This document shows, piece after piece, positions 12,133 through 23,742 of a stretch of DNA of 64,000 nucleotides. This stretch comes from Flaccisagitta enflata (lineage: Eukaryota; Chaetognatha; Sagittoidea; Aphragmophora). The translations under genes were made by a program, and so were the position numbers. The stretch is from NCBI GenBank assembly GCA_965153355.1, contig OZ231126.1:62372001-62436000 (forward strand), written 5' to 3'. The notes below the pieces were generated by a model. The model ran no database searches, was not told the origin of the DNA, and saw nothing but the letters and a program-made list of their open reading frames with translations. Position 1 is the stretch's first letter; each line of letters starts with the position of its first letter.

Positions 12133-12264
12133 AACAAGGCCAAGTAGGCCAATAGGGTGCAACGTGTGGATTGTCAATTGAATGCAATACCCGACCAACC
12201 AACAGACCGACCAACAGACCGATGGACACAGCCGGTTATAGAGGTGCTTTGTCGCACCAAAAAA
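12133..12264 (+). mobile_element. AACAAGGCC element, GGTGC subfamily
   Basis: AACAAGGCC at 12,133, then inner motif GGTGCAA at 12,156-12,162, GACC-type core, and hairpin GGTGCTTTGTCGCACC at 12,243-12,258 followed by six A residues. Here both the inner motif and the hairpin have changed from AGTCGC to GGTGC, and still pair with each other. Confidence 0.75.
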
Positions 12265-12639
12265 GGTTGAAAGGACCAAGAATTAGTGTCTGTAAAATGC
12301 AGAATTCCATTGAGAGCGGGTCATTGAAGTGGGGTTCAACTGTATTTATATTATTTGTAGCCTTCTCTCTTTTGAAACTTTAAGGGAAAAAAATGATGTT
12401 CTTATTGAAAAAATAAGACACAAGAGTGCGAAATTCTAAAAGCTTTACAGTATGAAGAGAAAAGAACAAAAGAAACAAACGGAAAAAGATACTGAAACAC
12501 ATATAGAGATGGAAGAGTGGCATACAGCTGATGAACGGGAGAAAGAATATGAGGGATGAGTGTCGAATAACAGGCGGAAAGGGCTGTTAAAACTTTTCAT
12601 TAAGGCGCTGGTGACGGCGACAATGAAGGCAATAACAAT
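12265..12639. other. Spacer with a pogo/Tigger-like end
   Basis: GTGGGGTTCAACTGTA at about 12,330-12,345 resembles a pogo/Tigger right end. No left partner or coding sequence seen; otherwise featureless A-rich DNA. Confidence 0.35.
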
Positions 12640-12818
12640 GTTCATCTTGTTTTTTTTTTCTTTTTTTTGTTTTTTTGTTTTTTTTTTCCTGTTTTCTTTG
12701 TTCTCTTTTTTTCATTTTCTTTTTTTTCCGTCGTCGTTGCTGTCATCGTAGTCGTCGTCGTCGTCGTCGTTGTCATCGTCATCGTCATTGTCGTCATCAC
12801 CGCCGCCACCGCCGCCGC

Positions 12819-12855
<37 letters not shown>

Positions 12856-13345
12856 ATTACCGTTGTAGTCGCTTGCCTGCCGCCGTCCTGGCCGCCACCG
12901 TCGCCGCAACGGAGAACAATGTCGGCCATGATGACAACATTGCGAATGATGATGGTCATGGCGACGGCGACGGCGAAGGCGACGAGAAGTGTAAACAATT
13001 CATCGCCTTCGCCTTCGCCTTCGCCATCGCCATCGCCTCTCTTTTTCCTGCTCTCCATTGCCAGCGCCAGCGCCAGCGCCATCGACATCGCCGCCATGTC
13101 ACCTCCTGCTCTTCTTCGCCAGCGCCAGCGCCAGCGCCAGCGCCACCGTCTCTATCTTTTTGTCTTGTTCCTCACCCTTTTTTTCTCTTCTCAATTCCCA
13201 TAATAACTGCTTCTTTTTCATTTTCTTTTTTCCGTCAGGTCATTGTTGTTGTCGCTTACTGTCGCCGCTTACCGTCGCCGTCGTCGTCAGTCGTCGTCGT
13301 CGTCGTCGTCGCTGTCGTCGTCGTTACTGGCCGTCCCCACGCCCG
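12640..13345. repeat. Trinucleotide and hexanucleotide repeat block
   Basis: Contains imperfect (GTC)n/(GAC)n at 12,728-12,870 and 13,260-13,325, GCGACG-type repeats around 12,960-13,045, and CGCCAG hexamers at 13,062-13,080 and 13,120-13,143, between T-rich flanks. Several reading frames stay open for over 150 codons because of the period-3 composition; their products are runs of R, V, A or D and change identity with frame, so I do not call a gene. Confidence 0.85.
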
Positions 13346-14111
13346 CGCGCCATCGCAGCTCCATGTCAACAGGAGCAATTGTGCGCCATCGTCGTCGCCA
13401 TTGCCAGCTACAGAGCCAACCTTCCTCCTCAAGCCGCTTTACTGCCATTCCCATGATTATTTAATATTCTTTTTTTTCTCCAAAGGATAGCCTCTTCCTG
13501 ACACCCTTGTATCTTGATGAATAATGCAATAAACTGAAGAGTTAGACCGTGAATAAATCGTGATAAACTTCCGGTATGATAACCTTGCTGGATAGATTCC
13601 GATAAACATGATAAACTTGGTGATAACACTTGTGGAGCACTTAAAACTGCGGATAAAACTGCGGATAAAGGCTTTGTCCATGTAAAAGCCCTGTCCTCAG
13701 CCCTCAGACAGCGACTGTCTCGTGGATTTTTGCTAATTAAAAGGATAATTGTAAAAGGTTGCGATTAAACACCAGTTAGAGCTTCTAAAGTTCTTGTTCT
13801 TATCTTAGTTTGGTTTGGTAGTAATGTTGTCCATTTCACAAACTTTGCATTAAACCTAAAAAGTGAGCAAAGAATCATTCAATTAACTATGAAATGAATA
13901 TGCATTATAGAGTTAATCATTGAATTTAAATAGATTCCAACCAGTTGGATGTCATGTTTGTTGGCACCCAAACATGACATCTGTACCCTAAACTCAAGTT
14001 AAACTCATTTTATCCCCCCCTAAAAAAAGACCCTCAAGAAAGTGTGTAGCAGGCCTAACGAAAGGAGGAAATGAAGAGTGACGCTCTCAGCTCAGCACCC
14101 GGTTTTAAAGG
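13346..14111. other. Spacer, no gene, one perfect hairpin
   Basis: Mixed-composition DNA. At 13,948-13,981 there is a perfect 13-bp stem (GATGTCATGTTTG and its complement) around an 8-base loop. It is not followed by a T-run. No coding evidence. Confidence 0.6.
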
Positions 14112-14112
14112 T

Positions 14113-14114
<2 letters not shown>

Positions 14115-14161
<47 letters not shown>
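14115..14161. repeat. (CT)n microsatellite
   Basis: Pure CT of about 47 bp. Confidence 0.95.
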
Positions 14162-14165
<4 letters not shown>

Positions 14166-14214
14166 GCGTAATTTACCGGCGTGACCAGGTAAGGAAACCC
14201 AATCCCGCGAGGGA

Positions 14215-14310
14215 AGCAACCCTGCCGCGCCGGCCACTGTTGAGTAATCATGCACTCTCTCTCATTCTCAAAGGACAGGACCTCTTTCAAACAACTCAGA
14301 TAGCATTCAG
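14215..14310. repeat. Dispersed repeat shared with 16,445 and 47,723
   Basis: GGCCACTGTTGAGTAATCAT, a CTCTCTCTCATTCTCAAAGG section, GGACAGGACCTC and CAACTCAGATAGC occur here. The first parts recur reversed at 47,723-47,777, and AAAGGACAGGACCTC with the CTCAGATAGC part recurs reversed at 16,447-16,485. Unknown element. Confidence 0.6.
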
Positions 14311-14321
14311 TTGGACCTACA

Positions 14322-14606
14322 TTTTTAGTCGCATACTACACAACTTAACACCCCGCTTCGTTGGTCCCTCAGTCCATCTGTCGGTCCATCTGTCAGTTGG
14401 TATATCTGTCCATTCATCCGTCCATCTGTTCGTCCGTCCATTCATCTGTCCATCTGTCCTTCCATCCTACCATCACTCTTCACTTTTTTTGTTGTTTTCT
14501 TTTGCGGTCTTTGGCTTCACTGCACCTGCCCAAGTGATCAAGCGACTTCAATTACGGCCCCTGCCCACCTGCATGTGACTGGAGTAGCCGCGTATCCGGC
14601 CTTGTT
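14322..14606 (-). mobile_element. AACAAGGCC element, subfamily A, full length
   Basis: From TTTTTAGTCGCATAC at 14,323 through ACACCCCGCTT, a GTCC/GTCT core (14,360-14,470), TTCACTTTTTTTGTTG, GCACCTGCCCAAGTG, GGCCCCTGCCCACC, then CGTATCCGGCCTTGTT at 14,606. Its inner 5' motif (AGTCACATGC) and 3' hairpin end (GTATGCGACT) pair at 8 of 10 positions. Confidence 0.8.
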
Positions 14607-15508
14607 TAGTGGTAAATGCAATAAATTTAGATCAGATCAACTCATGTATGGTCTGATGAGTTTAATGAGGCTTTCAAGTTTTCTAAGCTATGCTTTTTTT
14701 TTGGTTTAATCAACTGCATTAATAACATAGAGAACTAAATACAGATGAGCTTCACAAGAGTGCATGCCAAGGGATCAATCATAGCTACTTTATTTTTTAT
14801 AAAAAGTTGCAGTATTATTCAAAAACTTTTGAATTTTAATTACCCATTTAACTTTTATTTGTTTTTATTTACATCTGGAGAAAGTCGTTACTAATGCGGC
14901 TTTAATCCTAACTCTACCTTACATTGACGAATTGGAGAGATGAAGGTCTTTTTTTTTCTTTATTTTTTTTTATGATCGAGCTATTTCTAATGGAATACGA
15001 AAAACGTTGTTGGGGCACTCACAAGACTATTTGCTAACTACATAACAAAACTGATTGTTGTAAGTACTCGCGTCAAGGCCACAGCAAAGTTATTGGCAAG
15101 CGTCGAAATATAATTTCTTCTGGTATTGAACTATTACTTTAATATAATCAATTTTCACACATGGCAAAGGGTCAAAGAGCAAGACAACAATACCTGTGAT
15201 CGGAGCGAGCGAGTATAGCGCAGCGGAGCGAGTGAGCGGAGTGATAGGTGCAAGCAATCAGCGACCGAGCGACCAAGTGGCCCATTGAAAACGCGTTTAT
15301 CAGGGGTAGAAACAAACCTTTCGCAGGGTTCAACTATTACTTCAATTTTACTTACATTGCAAGCGACATGCCCTTTATACGTGCATGTTATTTGAATTGC
15401 TTTACTGTACTCATGTTTTTTTAATTTTTTTGAATTACAGTATTGTTTACATCTATATTCATATTCGTCTTAACTCATTGAGGTTTTCGCTCGAGGCACA
15501 TGATAAAA
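14607..15508. other. Spacer, no gene
   Basis: AT-rich DNA with one GAGCG-rich patch at 15,195-15,245 (GAGCGAGCGAG, GCGGAGCGAGTGAGCGGAG). No supported feature. Confidence 0.6.
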
Positions 15509-15665
15509 AACAAGGCCGGATACACGGCCAATACCAGTCGCGGACGGGTGGGCAGGGCGGAAATGGGTGTTTTCCGTCTTTTCGACTCGATCACCACGGA
15601 CCTACTAACCGACCAACGGACGGACGGACAAAGCCTCTTATAGAGTCGCTAGTCCGCGACTAAAA
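15509..15665 (+). mobile_element. AACAAGGCC element, subfamily B, intact
   Basis: AACAAGGCC at 15,509; CAATACC; inner motif AGTCGCGGAC at 15,536-15,545; GGGTGGGCAGGGCGG; TTTTCGACTCGATCACC; ACGG core; CCTCTTATAGAG; hairpin AGTCGCTAGTCCGCGACT at 15,644-15,661; A-run. The last ten bases of the hairpin (GTCCGCGACT) are the exact reverse complement of the inner motif. The next copy starts within the A-run. Confidence 0.85.
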
Positions 15666-15817
15666 AACAAGGCCGGATACACGGCAATCCAATCGCGGAC
15701 GGTTGGTCAGGAGCAGTAATGCAAAATCCGCTGGCAATTAAAAAAATGAGACGTACTGACAAACCTATCGACCTAACGACAGACCAAGGTGTAGAGTCGC
15801 GTGTCCGCGACGAAAAA
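15666..15817 (+). mobile_element. AACAAGGCC element, subfamily B/A hybrid, head-to-tail with previous
   Basis: AACAAGGCC at 15,666 directly follows the CTAAAA end of the copy before. Inner motif AATCGCGGAC at 15,691-15,700; GAGCAGTAATGC; ACGAC-type core; GGTGTAGAG; hairpin AGTCGCGTGTCCGCGAC at 15,795-15,811. GTCCGCGAC pairs with the inner motif. A third, partial body follows at 15,818-15,910. Confidence 0.8.
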
Positions 15818-15912
15818 TGGGGCAGGAGCAGTATTGCATAAACCGCTCGCAATTCAAAAAAATTCGGACGGAAAAGGCAAGGTGTAGAGTCGCTTGTCCG
15901 TGACTTAAAAGC
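15818..15912 (+). mobile_element. Third, 5'-truncated AACAAGGCC element in the cluster
   Basis: GGGGCAGGAGCAGTATTGCAT, AACCGCTCGCAATTC, a short GGACGG core, AAGGTGTAGAG and a hairpin AGTCGCTTGTCCGTGACT ending TTAAAA. Confidence 0.7.
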
Positions 15913-16212
15913 CTTTCCAATCCAAATGTGAAACGACAATCCCGTTCTCATGATATCGGTAAAACTTCGTTTGGGAGAAATCATGTTCGGAATACGGTAA
16001 GCGAAAAACTGGCGGAGGTTTGTTTCGAAATGCGAACGGGAAAAGAGACTCGTAATTGACAGATGAGAAACATGACGCCATGACCATGATACAATTATAT
16101 ATTTTTGACTGGTTAATTGCAGTTTATGGCAATTGCTTAACCATAGAAAATGAACATTCTACAAAATCATGCAACTGATTAGTATTAGGATATTGGTGAA
16201 AATTATGCCACG

Positions 16213-16213
<1 letters not shown>

Positions 16214-16293
<80 letters not shown>
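16214..16293. repeat. (GA)n microsatellite
   Basis: Pure GA of about 80 bp in an otherwise unannotated stretch (15,913-16,440). Confidence 0.95.
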
Positions 16294-16295
<2 letters not shown>

Positions 16296-16539
16296 ATATT
16301 TTGCTTGTCTCTTAAATGGTTTTGTTTTTGTTTTTGCTGGGTTGAACAAAATACAGCCTGGATCAAAGAGATTGTTGTTTTCTTTTAATAATTCTCAAAA
16401 CTTTTTTCTTCTTTTTTCATCATGAAAGTTTATTTAAAAACAATGCTATCTGAGTTGTTCAGCAGAGGTCCTGTCCTTTGACTCTCAGTTTCCCGTTGTG
16501 TGAATGTGAATATTGAAGGCTTGGGCGTGTGTGAACCGC

Positions 16540-16690
16540 TGTTTTGACCAATAAGAAGCTACGTTCGGCCTGCCAGCCGCGGTTGCCGGTTTAAGCTGCC
16601 GACTGAGACCGCCGGCCAGACTTGTTGGTTACAAAACACTTTCTTATAAATACAAGAGGAGAACCGCTATTTTCAGGAGCTCCTTCTGAT
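16540..16690 (+). promoter_or_regulatory. Candidate TATA/CCAAT promoter
   Basis: GACCAATAAGAAG at about 16,546 and TTCTTATAAATACAAG at about 16,641 are spaced roughly 95 bases apart in a GC-richer stretch (CAGCCGCGG, CCGACTGAGACCGCCGG). This is the spacing of a CCAAT-plus-TATA RNA polymerase II promoter, or of a retrotransposon LTR. The 1.1-kb tandem duplication starts just downstream. No coding frame follows, so any transcript would be non-coding or defective. Confidence 0.35.
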
Positions 16691-17836
16691 GCTTCTCTGT
16701 ATCAAATTTATCTTTTTTAATGTAAGAGATTTCCCTTTGATTAAGTAAAACCTTTTAACTTATGATTTATTAAGTTTTATGGGTAAAACTTGCATTCCTG
16801 GTTTTCAAAAAGATTTTTGATTATCTTTGCTTTGTTTTTACTTAAGATATTTAAGACTGCAATGTAACTTAGATTATCTCAGGGCAAAGCATACACTCCT
16901 TCTTCAATGGCAGATCTTTGAACATTTTTTTTTGTCCCCGGATCGCCGCATGGCAGGTCCAATCCCTCCCCCTTTTTAGCTTGCACTTTGGCATTTGCTG
17001 GTGGCAGCTAAAAAGAACTTTTCTTTTCTTTTATTTCTGAACTTTTCTGTTTTTTTGTCCCCGGATCGCCGCATGGCAGGTCCAATCCCTCCCCCTCTTT
17101 AGCTTGCACTTTGGCATTTGCTGGTGGCAGCTAAAAAAACTTTTTTTTCATTTCTTTCATTTATGTTTTTTGTTCTTAGATCGCCAAAGATAAGAGTTTG
17201 TGCTGAGCTAAATATTTGTAATAAGTAAATTTGCTTTTGATCTAGATTTTTATTTATTCATCTTACTAAAAAGGAATTTTAACCTTAGGATAACCCCACT
17301 ACACACAACACATTCAATGCATCCAAGCACACTATAGTAAGATGAATAATTCAGTTTCGATTTTTTTTTAAACTAAAGTAAGAAAACACAACAAAAAAAA
17401 ATAAAGCAAGGTGATTCAGCTCTGTTAAAAAACATGTATGCAAGTTTAAATCATGGAACTGCAATAGAAAAAGACTTAGTAAATGAACAGTAGTAAATGA
17501 ACAGTTTTTTTGGGAAATCTCTTGCCTAGTTCAAATATTTCAGAATTTAATTTTCATTCTAGATGTTTTTTAACATTTCTGATATCTTATGAAATTCCTA
17601 TATTTTAGATATTTTTTTCAAATATTGTTTTACTAATATTTAAATATTCCATTAACATTCAAAATTCTTTTTTTTTTAAATATTTGAAATGTTTGTAACA
17701 TTTCAAATCTTCTTTAACATTTCAAATACTTATTGATATTCTAATGTCTTTTAATATCACAATATTTATCAATATCACTATCTTAACATCTTAGATTTAT
17801 AAATATTTTAGATATTTTCAATATCTAAAATGTTTT
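16688..17836 (+). repeat. 1.1-kb tandem duplication, copy 1
   Basis: Shared, in the same order, with 17,837-18,880: GCTTCTCTGTATCAAA, GGGTAAAACTTG, TAACTTAGATTATCTCAGGG, the GGATCGCCGCATGGCAGG module, AACCTTAGGATAACC, GCATCCAAGCACACTATAG and a duplicated AGTAAATGAACAGT. Copy 1 has two GGATCGCC modules (16,925-17,015 and 17,051-17,138), copy 2 has one (18,157-18,248). No gene. Confidence 0.75.
16925..17015 (+). other. Conserved 90-bp GGATCGCCGCATGG module with terminal hairpin
   Basis: Three copies in the window (also 17,051-17,138 and 18,157-18,248), better conserved than the DNA around them. Each starts with a T-run and GTCCC, contains GGATCGCCGCATGGCAGG, TCCAATCCCTCCCCC, and ends in a stem formed by TTTTTAGCT and AGCTAAAAA. 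GGTCCAATCC resembles a polymerase III B box at most positions, but no A box is convincing. Could be a small RNA or a transposon end; unproven. Confidence 0.4.
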
Positions 17837-18880
17837 TATGCTTCTCTCTATCAAACTATTCTTTCTCATTTTAAAATGTCAGTGAATTCTATCATTGGCA
17901 CTGATGGAATTTGCTGGTCTTTTTTTTAAATTCAGATTTGATTTATCCCCGACATCTATAAATTTCAAGAGATTTCCCTTAAATTACTTATAACTCAAAA
18001 TTTCTTTAGTTTCATGGGTAAAACTTGTAATCCTGGGTTTCAAAAGCAATTTTGAACAACTCTGCTTTATTCTTAGTTTAAATATTTAAGTCTACGATGT
18101 AACTTAGATAATCTCAGGGCAAAGCATACGCTTCTTCTATGGCAGATCTTTGAACATTTTTTTTTGTCCCCTGGATCGCCGCATGGCAGGTCCAATCCCT
18201 CCCCCTTTTTAGCTTGCACTTTGGCATTTGCTGGTGGCAGCTAAAAAGATCTTTTCTTTTATTTCTGTTTTCTGTTCCTTGATCGCCAAAGAGGAGTGTA
18301 CTGAGCTAATTGTTTGCAATAATCATATTTGTTTTTTATCTAGTATTTGATTTATTCATCTTTCTATATGAAAGGAATTTTAACCTTAGGATAACCCTAC
18401 TACACACAACACTTTCAACACATCCAAGCACACTATAGTAAGATGAATAATTTAATTTCAAAAATATTGCTTGTTTTTTATTAAACAAAACAAGAAAAAA
18501 GATAATAAAAGAATAAAGCATGGTTATTCTGCACTGTTCTAAAAAAAATATGTATGCAATTTTAAGTCATGGAACTGAAGTAGAAAAAGACTTAGTAAAT
18601 GAACAGTAGTAAATGAACAGTATCTTTGAGAAATCTCTTGCCTAATTCAATTATTTCAATAGCTTTTTTCCGTTTTGAATTTTTTCTAACATTTCCAATA
18701 TCCTATGAAATTCCAATATTTCTTATCATTTCAAATATTATATTATTAATATTTGAAGTATCCCATTTACATTCAAAATTTATTTTCTTTAAAACATTTG
18801 AAATGTTTGTGACATTTCAAATATTCTTAACATTTAAAATGTTCTTTTATAATATTCTCGAATTTTATGTTTTCCTCTCA
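17837..18880 (+). repeat. 1.1-kb tandem duplication, copy 2
   Basis: Diverged repeat of 16,688-17,836 with many small indels. Its 3' part degrades into ATTTCAAAT/AACATT-rich DNA that leads into the 19-bp minisatellite. Confidence 0.75.
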
Positions 18881-18887
18881 CTTTTTC

Positions 18888-19763
18888 AAAAAATTTTTCT
18901 AACATTCAAACATTTTTCCTAACATTCAAACATTTTTCCTAACATTCAAACATTTTTCCTAACATTCAAACAGTTTTTCTAACATTCAAACATTTTTTCT
19001 AACATTCAAACATTTTTTTTAACATTCAAACATTTTTTCTAACATTCAAATATTTTTTCTAATATTCAAACATTTTTTACTAACATTCAAACATTCTTTC
19101 TAACATTCAAACATTTTTTTTTCTAACATTCAAACATTTTTTCTAACATTCAAACATTTTTTCTTCTAACATTCAAACATTTTTTTTTCTAACATTCAAA
19201 CATTTTTTCTAACATTCAAACATTTTTTCTTCTAACATTCAAACATTTTTTTTTCTAACATTCAAACATTTTTTCTAACATTCAAACATTTTTTCTAACA
19301 TTCATACATTTTTTCTAACATTCAAACATTTTTTCCAACATTCAAACATTTTTTCCAACATTCAAACATTTTTTCCAACATTCAAACATTTTTCCAACAT
19401 TCAAACATTTTTTCCAACATTCAAACAATTTTTCCAACATTCAAACAATTTTTCCAACATTCAAACAATTTTTCCAACATTCAAACATTTTTTCCAACAT
19501 TCAAACATTTTTTCCAACATTCAAACATTTTTTCCAACATTCAAACATTTTTTCCAACATTCAAACATTTTTTCCAACATTCAAACATTTTTTCCAACAT
19601 TCAAACATTTATTCCAACATTCAAACATTTATTTCAACATTCAAACATTTATTCCAAGATTCAAACATTTATTCCAACATTCAAACATTTATTCCAACAT
19701 TCAAACATTTATTCCAACATTCAAACATTTATTCCAACATTCAAACATTTTTTCTAACATTCA
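18888..19763. repeat. 19-bp minisatellite (AACATTCAAACATTTTTTC)
   Basis: About 45 copies of an 18-20-bp unit. Variants are spatially sorted: CTAACATT units come first, CCAACATT units from about 19,330, ATTCCAACATT units from about 19,610. This is the pattern of local expansion. Ends abruptly at the polypurine tract. Confidence 0.95.
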
Positions 19764-20555
<792 letters not shown>

Positions 20556-20820
20556 GAGATGATGAACCTCACTCTTTTAATTGCTTTATTTACTTTTTGT
20601 TATTTCCAAACCTGGCTCTGGTATACTTAAAATACTTGCCTGAATGGAAAATCCAATAGTATTCCAGTTAAACATTTTTTTCTCCATTCATCCTCCGGCG
20701 TGACAATTTTTTCTCAGTCAGAAAGAAGAAAAAAACAATTCTGAAAGAAAAAATCTTATGCTGGTAAAGCTAAGACAATACAACCTCCACCTAGGCAACG
20801 AGTGTAACTGAGTTTTCTCC

Positions 20821-20825
<5 letters not shown>

Positions 20826-20916
<91 letters not shown>

Positions 20917-21025
20917 GAAGAGGATGGGGCGATTGAAGGGGGAAGAGGAGGGGAGAAGAGGAGGAGGGAGGGGGAAGAGGATGAGAGGGGGAAAGAAGGA
21001 TGAAGGGAGAAGAGGACGGGAAGAG

Positions 21026-21103
<78 letters not shown>

Positions 21104-21116
21104 AGACAGAGAGACA

Positions 21117-21187
<71 letters not shown>
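20826..21187. repeat. (GA)n, GGA-rich, (GA)n(CA)n compound microsatellite
   Basis: (GA)n at 20,826-20,912, GGGAAGAGGA-type repeats to 21,027, (GA)n to 21,100, a CACAGACAGAGAGACAGA transition and (CA)n to 21,187. Confidence 0.95.
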
Positions 21188-21188
<1 letters not shown>

Positions 21189-21189
21189 A

Positions 21190-22455
21190 CAAATGAGAGT
21201 AAGGGAGAGAGAGATTGATGGAGATATCATTTTCCTCTCAGAAACATCCTTCCCTAATAAACATTAAGTAGCATCCTTAAGAAACTTAAAAGTATCCCTT
21301 AAGTCTCTAAGTGTCACTTGAAGTGTGGGTACTTAAGCATCTCTCAAAGAGCCAACATGTGAATACTCCTTGAGTAATACTTGGCCGTAGTACCATACTT
21401 AAGTACCTTCCTTGAAATCACATTCCTTAAGAGAACCTTAAGAAGTTCGTGTGAACAGCCTCCTGATCAGGTTATGAACTGTATCCTTGAGCCATCGTTG
21501 TTCCACCACATTCTTCAGATAAATTGATATGGAAAAGATGCTCCTTTCTGGTCCAAGCAGGTGACAGCAGGCAACGCTTCCGAGGTAATGAGCAAAACCA
21601 AAATTTGTTTGATTGTTTTCAATAACAAAATTCTGCGGGACGTTGCGGGAAAATGTCTTAACTGAAGATTTAGGAAAATGCCATTTAATTAACCTAAAAG
21701 AAAATTGACCAGGAGAACGTTTTTGTTTCCCGGTTTCTAAGGTGCTACTTGGTAACCTGAAGATTTAGGTACCATCTCTTCTAACTGGAACAACGTCAAC
21801 GATGCTCAGTTGGAAATCACCCTTTTACTTAGTTGTTTTCACCAACTATCATGGATGAGAATATAGTCTGACAACCGATTTTTTGTCAGTACCTTTAACT
21901 TAGAAAAGGACAAGTTCTTTAAGAAAAAAGTACCACTCCAGGACTGGTTATCTGTCTCTCCCGGAGCCTCTCTTTATTCTGTTGAATTGTGCACTTTACC
22001 CGAAATACAGTGCCTCACCATCTTCCACTATCGTCAAACAATTGAAAGAATGGACAGAATGTGTGTATTCTGGGAGCTGCTTTATCTCTATCAGACTGTC
22101 AGAATAGGCAGAAAAGATAAGAGAATACTCTCACACAACTCTCAGACTACTCTCAGACTACTCTCAAACTACTCTAAGAAAACTCTCAGAATACTCTCAG
22201 AAAAAAACCACAGGTTGGCCTCAAGTCCCCATGTTATAGCGATGAGGTCAAGGTTAACTACGAAACAATGGCTTTTAATTTGCTCCTTTTCCCTTCTCCT
22301 CGGTCGCTTTTAATAAGAAATAACACCCTCCTATTTCCGCCCCCCCCCCCGCCCCCTGATCAATACTTGTTCTCGGCTTTGTTGAACACGGCCCGCTTAC
22401 AGTCAGCGGACAAAACATAATAAGTATATATTAGAGGTCAGGTACACCCAAACTA
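21190..22455. other. Spacer, no gene
   Basis: CTTAAG-rich degenerate DNA at 21,250-21,450 (many ACTTAAG and CCTTAAG words), then mixed sequence. A short 11-bp repeat (CTCTCAGACTA) occurs at 22,136-22,205. A C-run is present at 22,340-22,352. No supported coding sequence. Confidence 0.6.
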
Positions 22456-22459
22456 TCTA

Positions 22460-23220
22460 TTTGGCTACTCCATCCAGGAGTGTTTTTCTTTCTAAACATA
22501 TGAATTGAAGTCCCCAGGGCCAAGGAAGGGAGTTAGGACGCAATTTCAAGGTCGCGCATATCAGATTTTGTTCACAAAAGATCATCATCTCACAAGTGTA
22601 AAAGTTGAAATACCCCTCTACCTTTGTCAGCACAATACTTCTAAACGAAAAAAGATAGAAGATCGCGCTTGGCGCCATTTTAAAGAACACAAAAAAATCT
22701 TTCATTTCATCATGAATTTCGTCTAAATCGGTTGAAAAAAAACTGATTGATAAGCTTGCAAAGATGGGTGAAGTTTTAATAAACTTAAGTGATTACTTCA
22801 ATTTCACCCCCAACTTTGTAAGAATGTCATTTCTTTACGAAAAAAGATAGAAGATCGCGCTTGGCGCCATTTTAAAGAACAGAAAAAAATCTTTCATTTC
22901 ATTATGAATTTCGTCTAAATCGGTTGAAAAACAACTGAGTAACAAGCTTGCAAAGTTGGATGAAGTTATGATAAACGTAAGTGATTACTTCAATTTCACC
23001 CCTAACTTTGTAAGAATGTCATTTCTAAACGAAAAAAGATAGAAGATTGCGCTTGGCGCCATTTCAAAGAACGCAAAAAAATCTTTCGTTTTATCATGAA
23101 TTTCATCTAGATCGGTTGAAAACATCCAAGTAACAAGCTTCTTAAGTTGGATAAAGTTTGAGTGAATCTTGATAATTCAATATCACCCCTAACTTTGGAA
23201 GCTTATCGTTTTTTGGCACC
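22460..23220 (+). repeat. 190-bp satellite, forward block
   Basis: Units with CGCGCTTGGCGCCATTTTAA at about 22,664, 22,854 and 23,048 (period about 191), each containing AAATCGGTTGAAAA, AACAAGCTTGC, TTCAATTTCACC and ACGAAAAAAGATAGAAG. The same family, reverse-complemented, is at 25,640-26,545. The outer edges of both blocks share a CCAGGAGTGTTTTTCTTTC segment. Confidence 0.85.
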
Positions 23221-23528
23221 ATGTTAAAAAACACAACAAATTAGTTGTATGCGGGTGGGCTGGGTCAGTGTTGCGGGTGGGCAGGAGCGGTAATGTTAGT
23301 GATAATGCCCAGTGATTCGAACAGAATTCACGTAATCCACAAAAATGTGATGCTTCAGTTGAGATAAGAACTGCACATCCAAATCTGTTGCTTCCAAATA
23401 GACTGCTTCCTTACATTCTGCTTGAAATTGAAGGAAGTACCATTGTTGTGAGACTCATCGCAAAAGCGTCAAATGGGCAGCGGTACCCATTGCCCCTAAG
23501 TTAGTGAATGATAGATGTGAAGGTGAGA

Positions 23529-23742
23529 GGGGCAGCAGCCCCGAAGGGGCCAATGACCTATGCTTGGCAAGAATTTGAGGATTGAGGCGGGATTTTACCC
23601 TTAAGGAAGGGATAGGAGCCATGAGGTTGGAGTTGGAGCCATGATGCTAGGGTTGGAGCCTTGGAGCTGGGGTTGGAGCCTGTAGGCTGGGATTGGACGG
23701 AGAAGGAGAAGGAGGAGGAGGAGAAAGTTTCGGGGCCGCTGC
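23529..23742. mobile_element. GGGCAGCGGCC element with 20-21-bp core, small copy
   Basis: Inverted ends GGCAGCAGCCCCGAAGGGGC at the left and TTTCGGGGCCGCTGCCC at the right. The core has about four 20-21-bp units built on TTGGAGCC and GGGGTTGGAGCC. It has the same layout as 27,611-28,165 but shorter. Confidence 0.6.

Noticed and set aside
12675-13490. A 271-codon plus-strand frame
   Set aside because: It runs through period-3 repeats (GTC, GCC, CAG); all three forward frames are open for long distances there and the product is low-complexity.
18888-19763. CRISPR-like regular repeats
   Set aside because: Units are contiguous with no unique spacers, in a eukaryotic context; it is a minisatellite.
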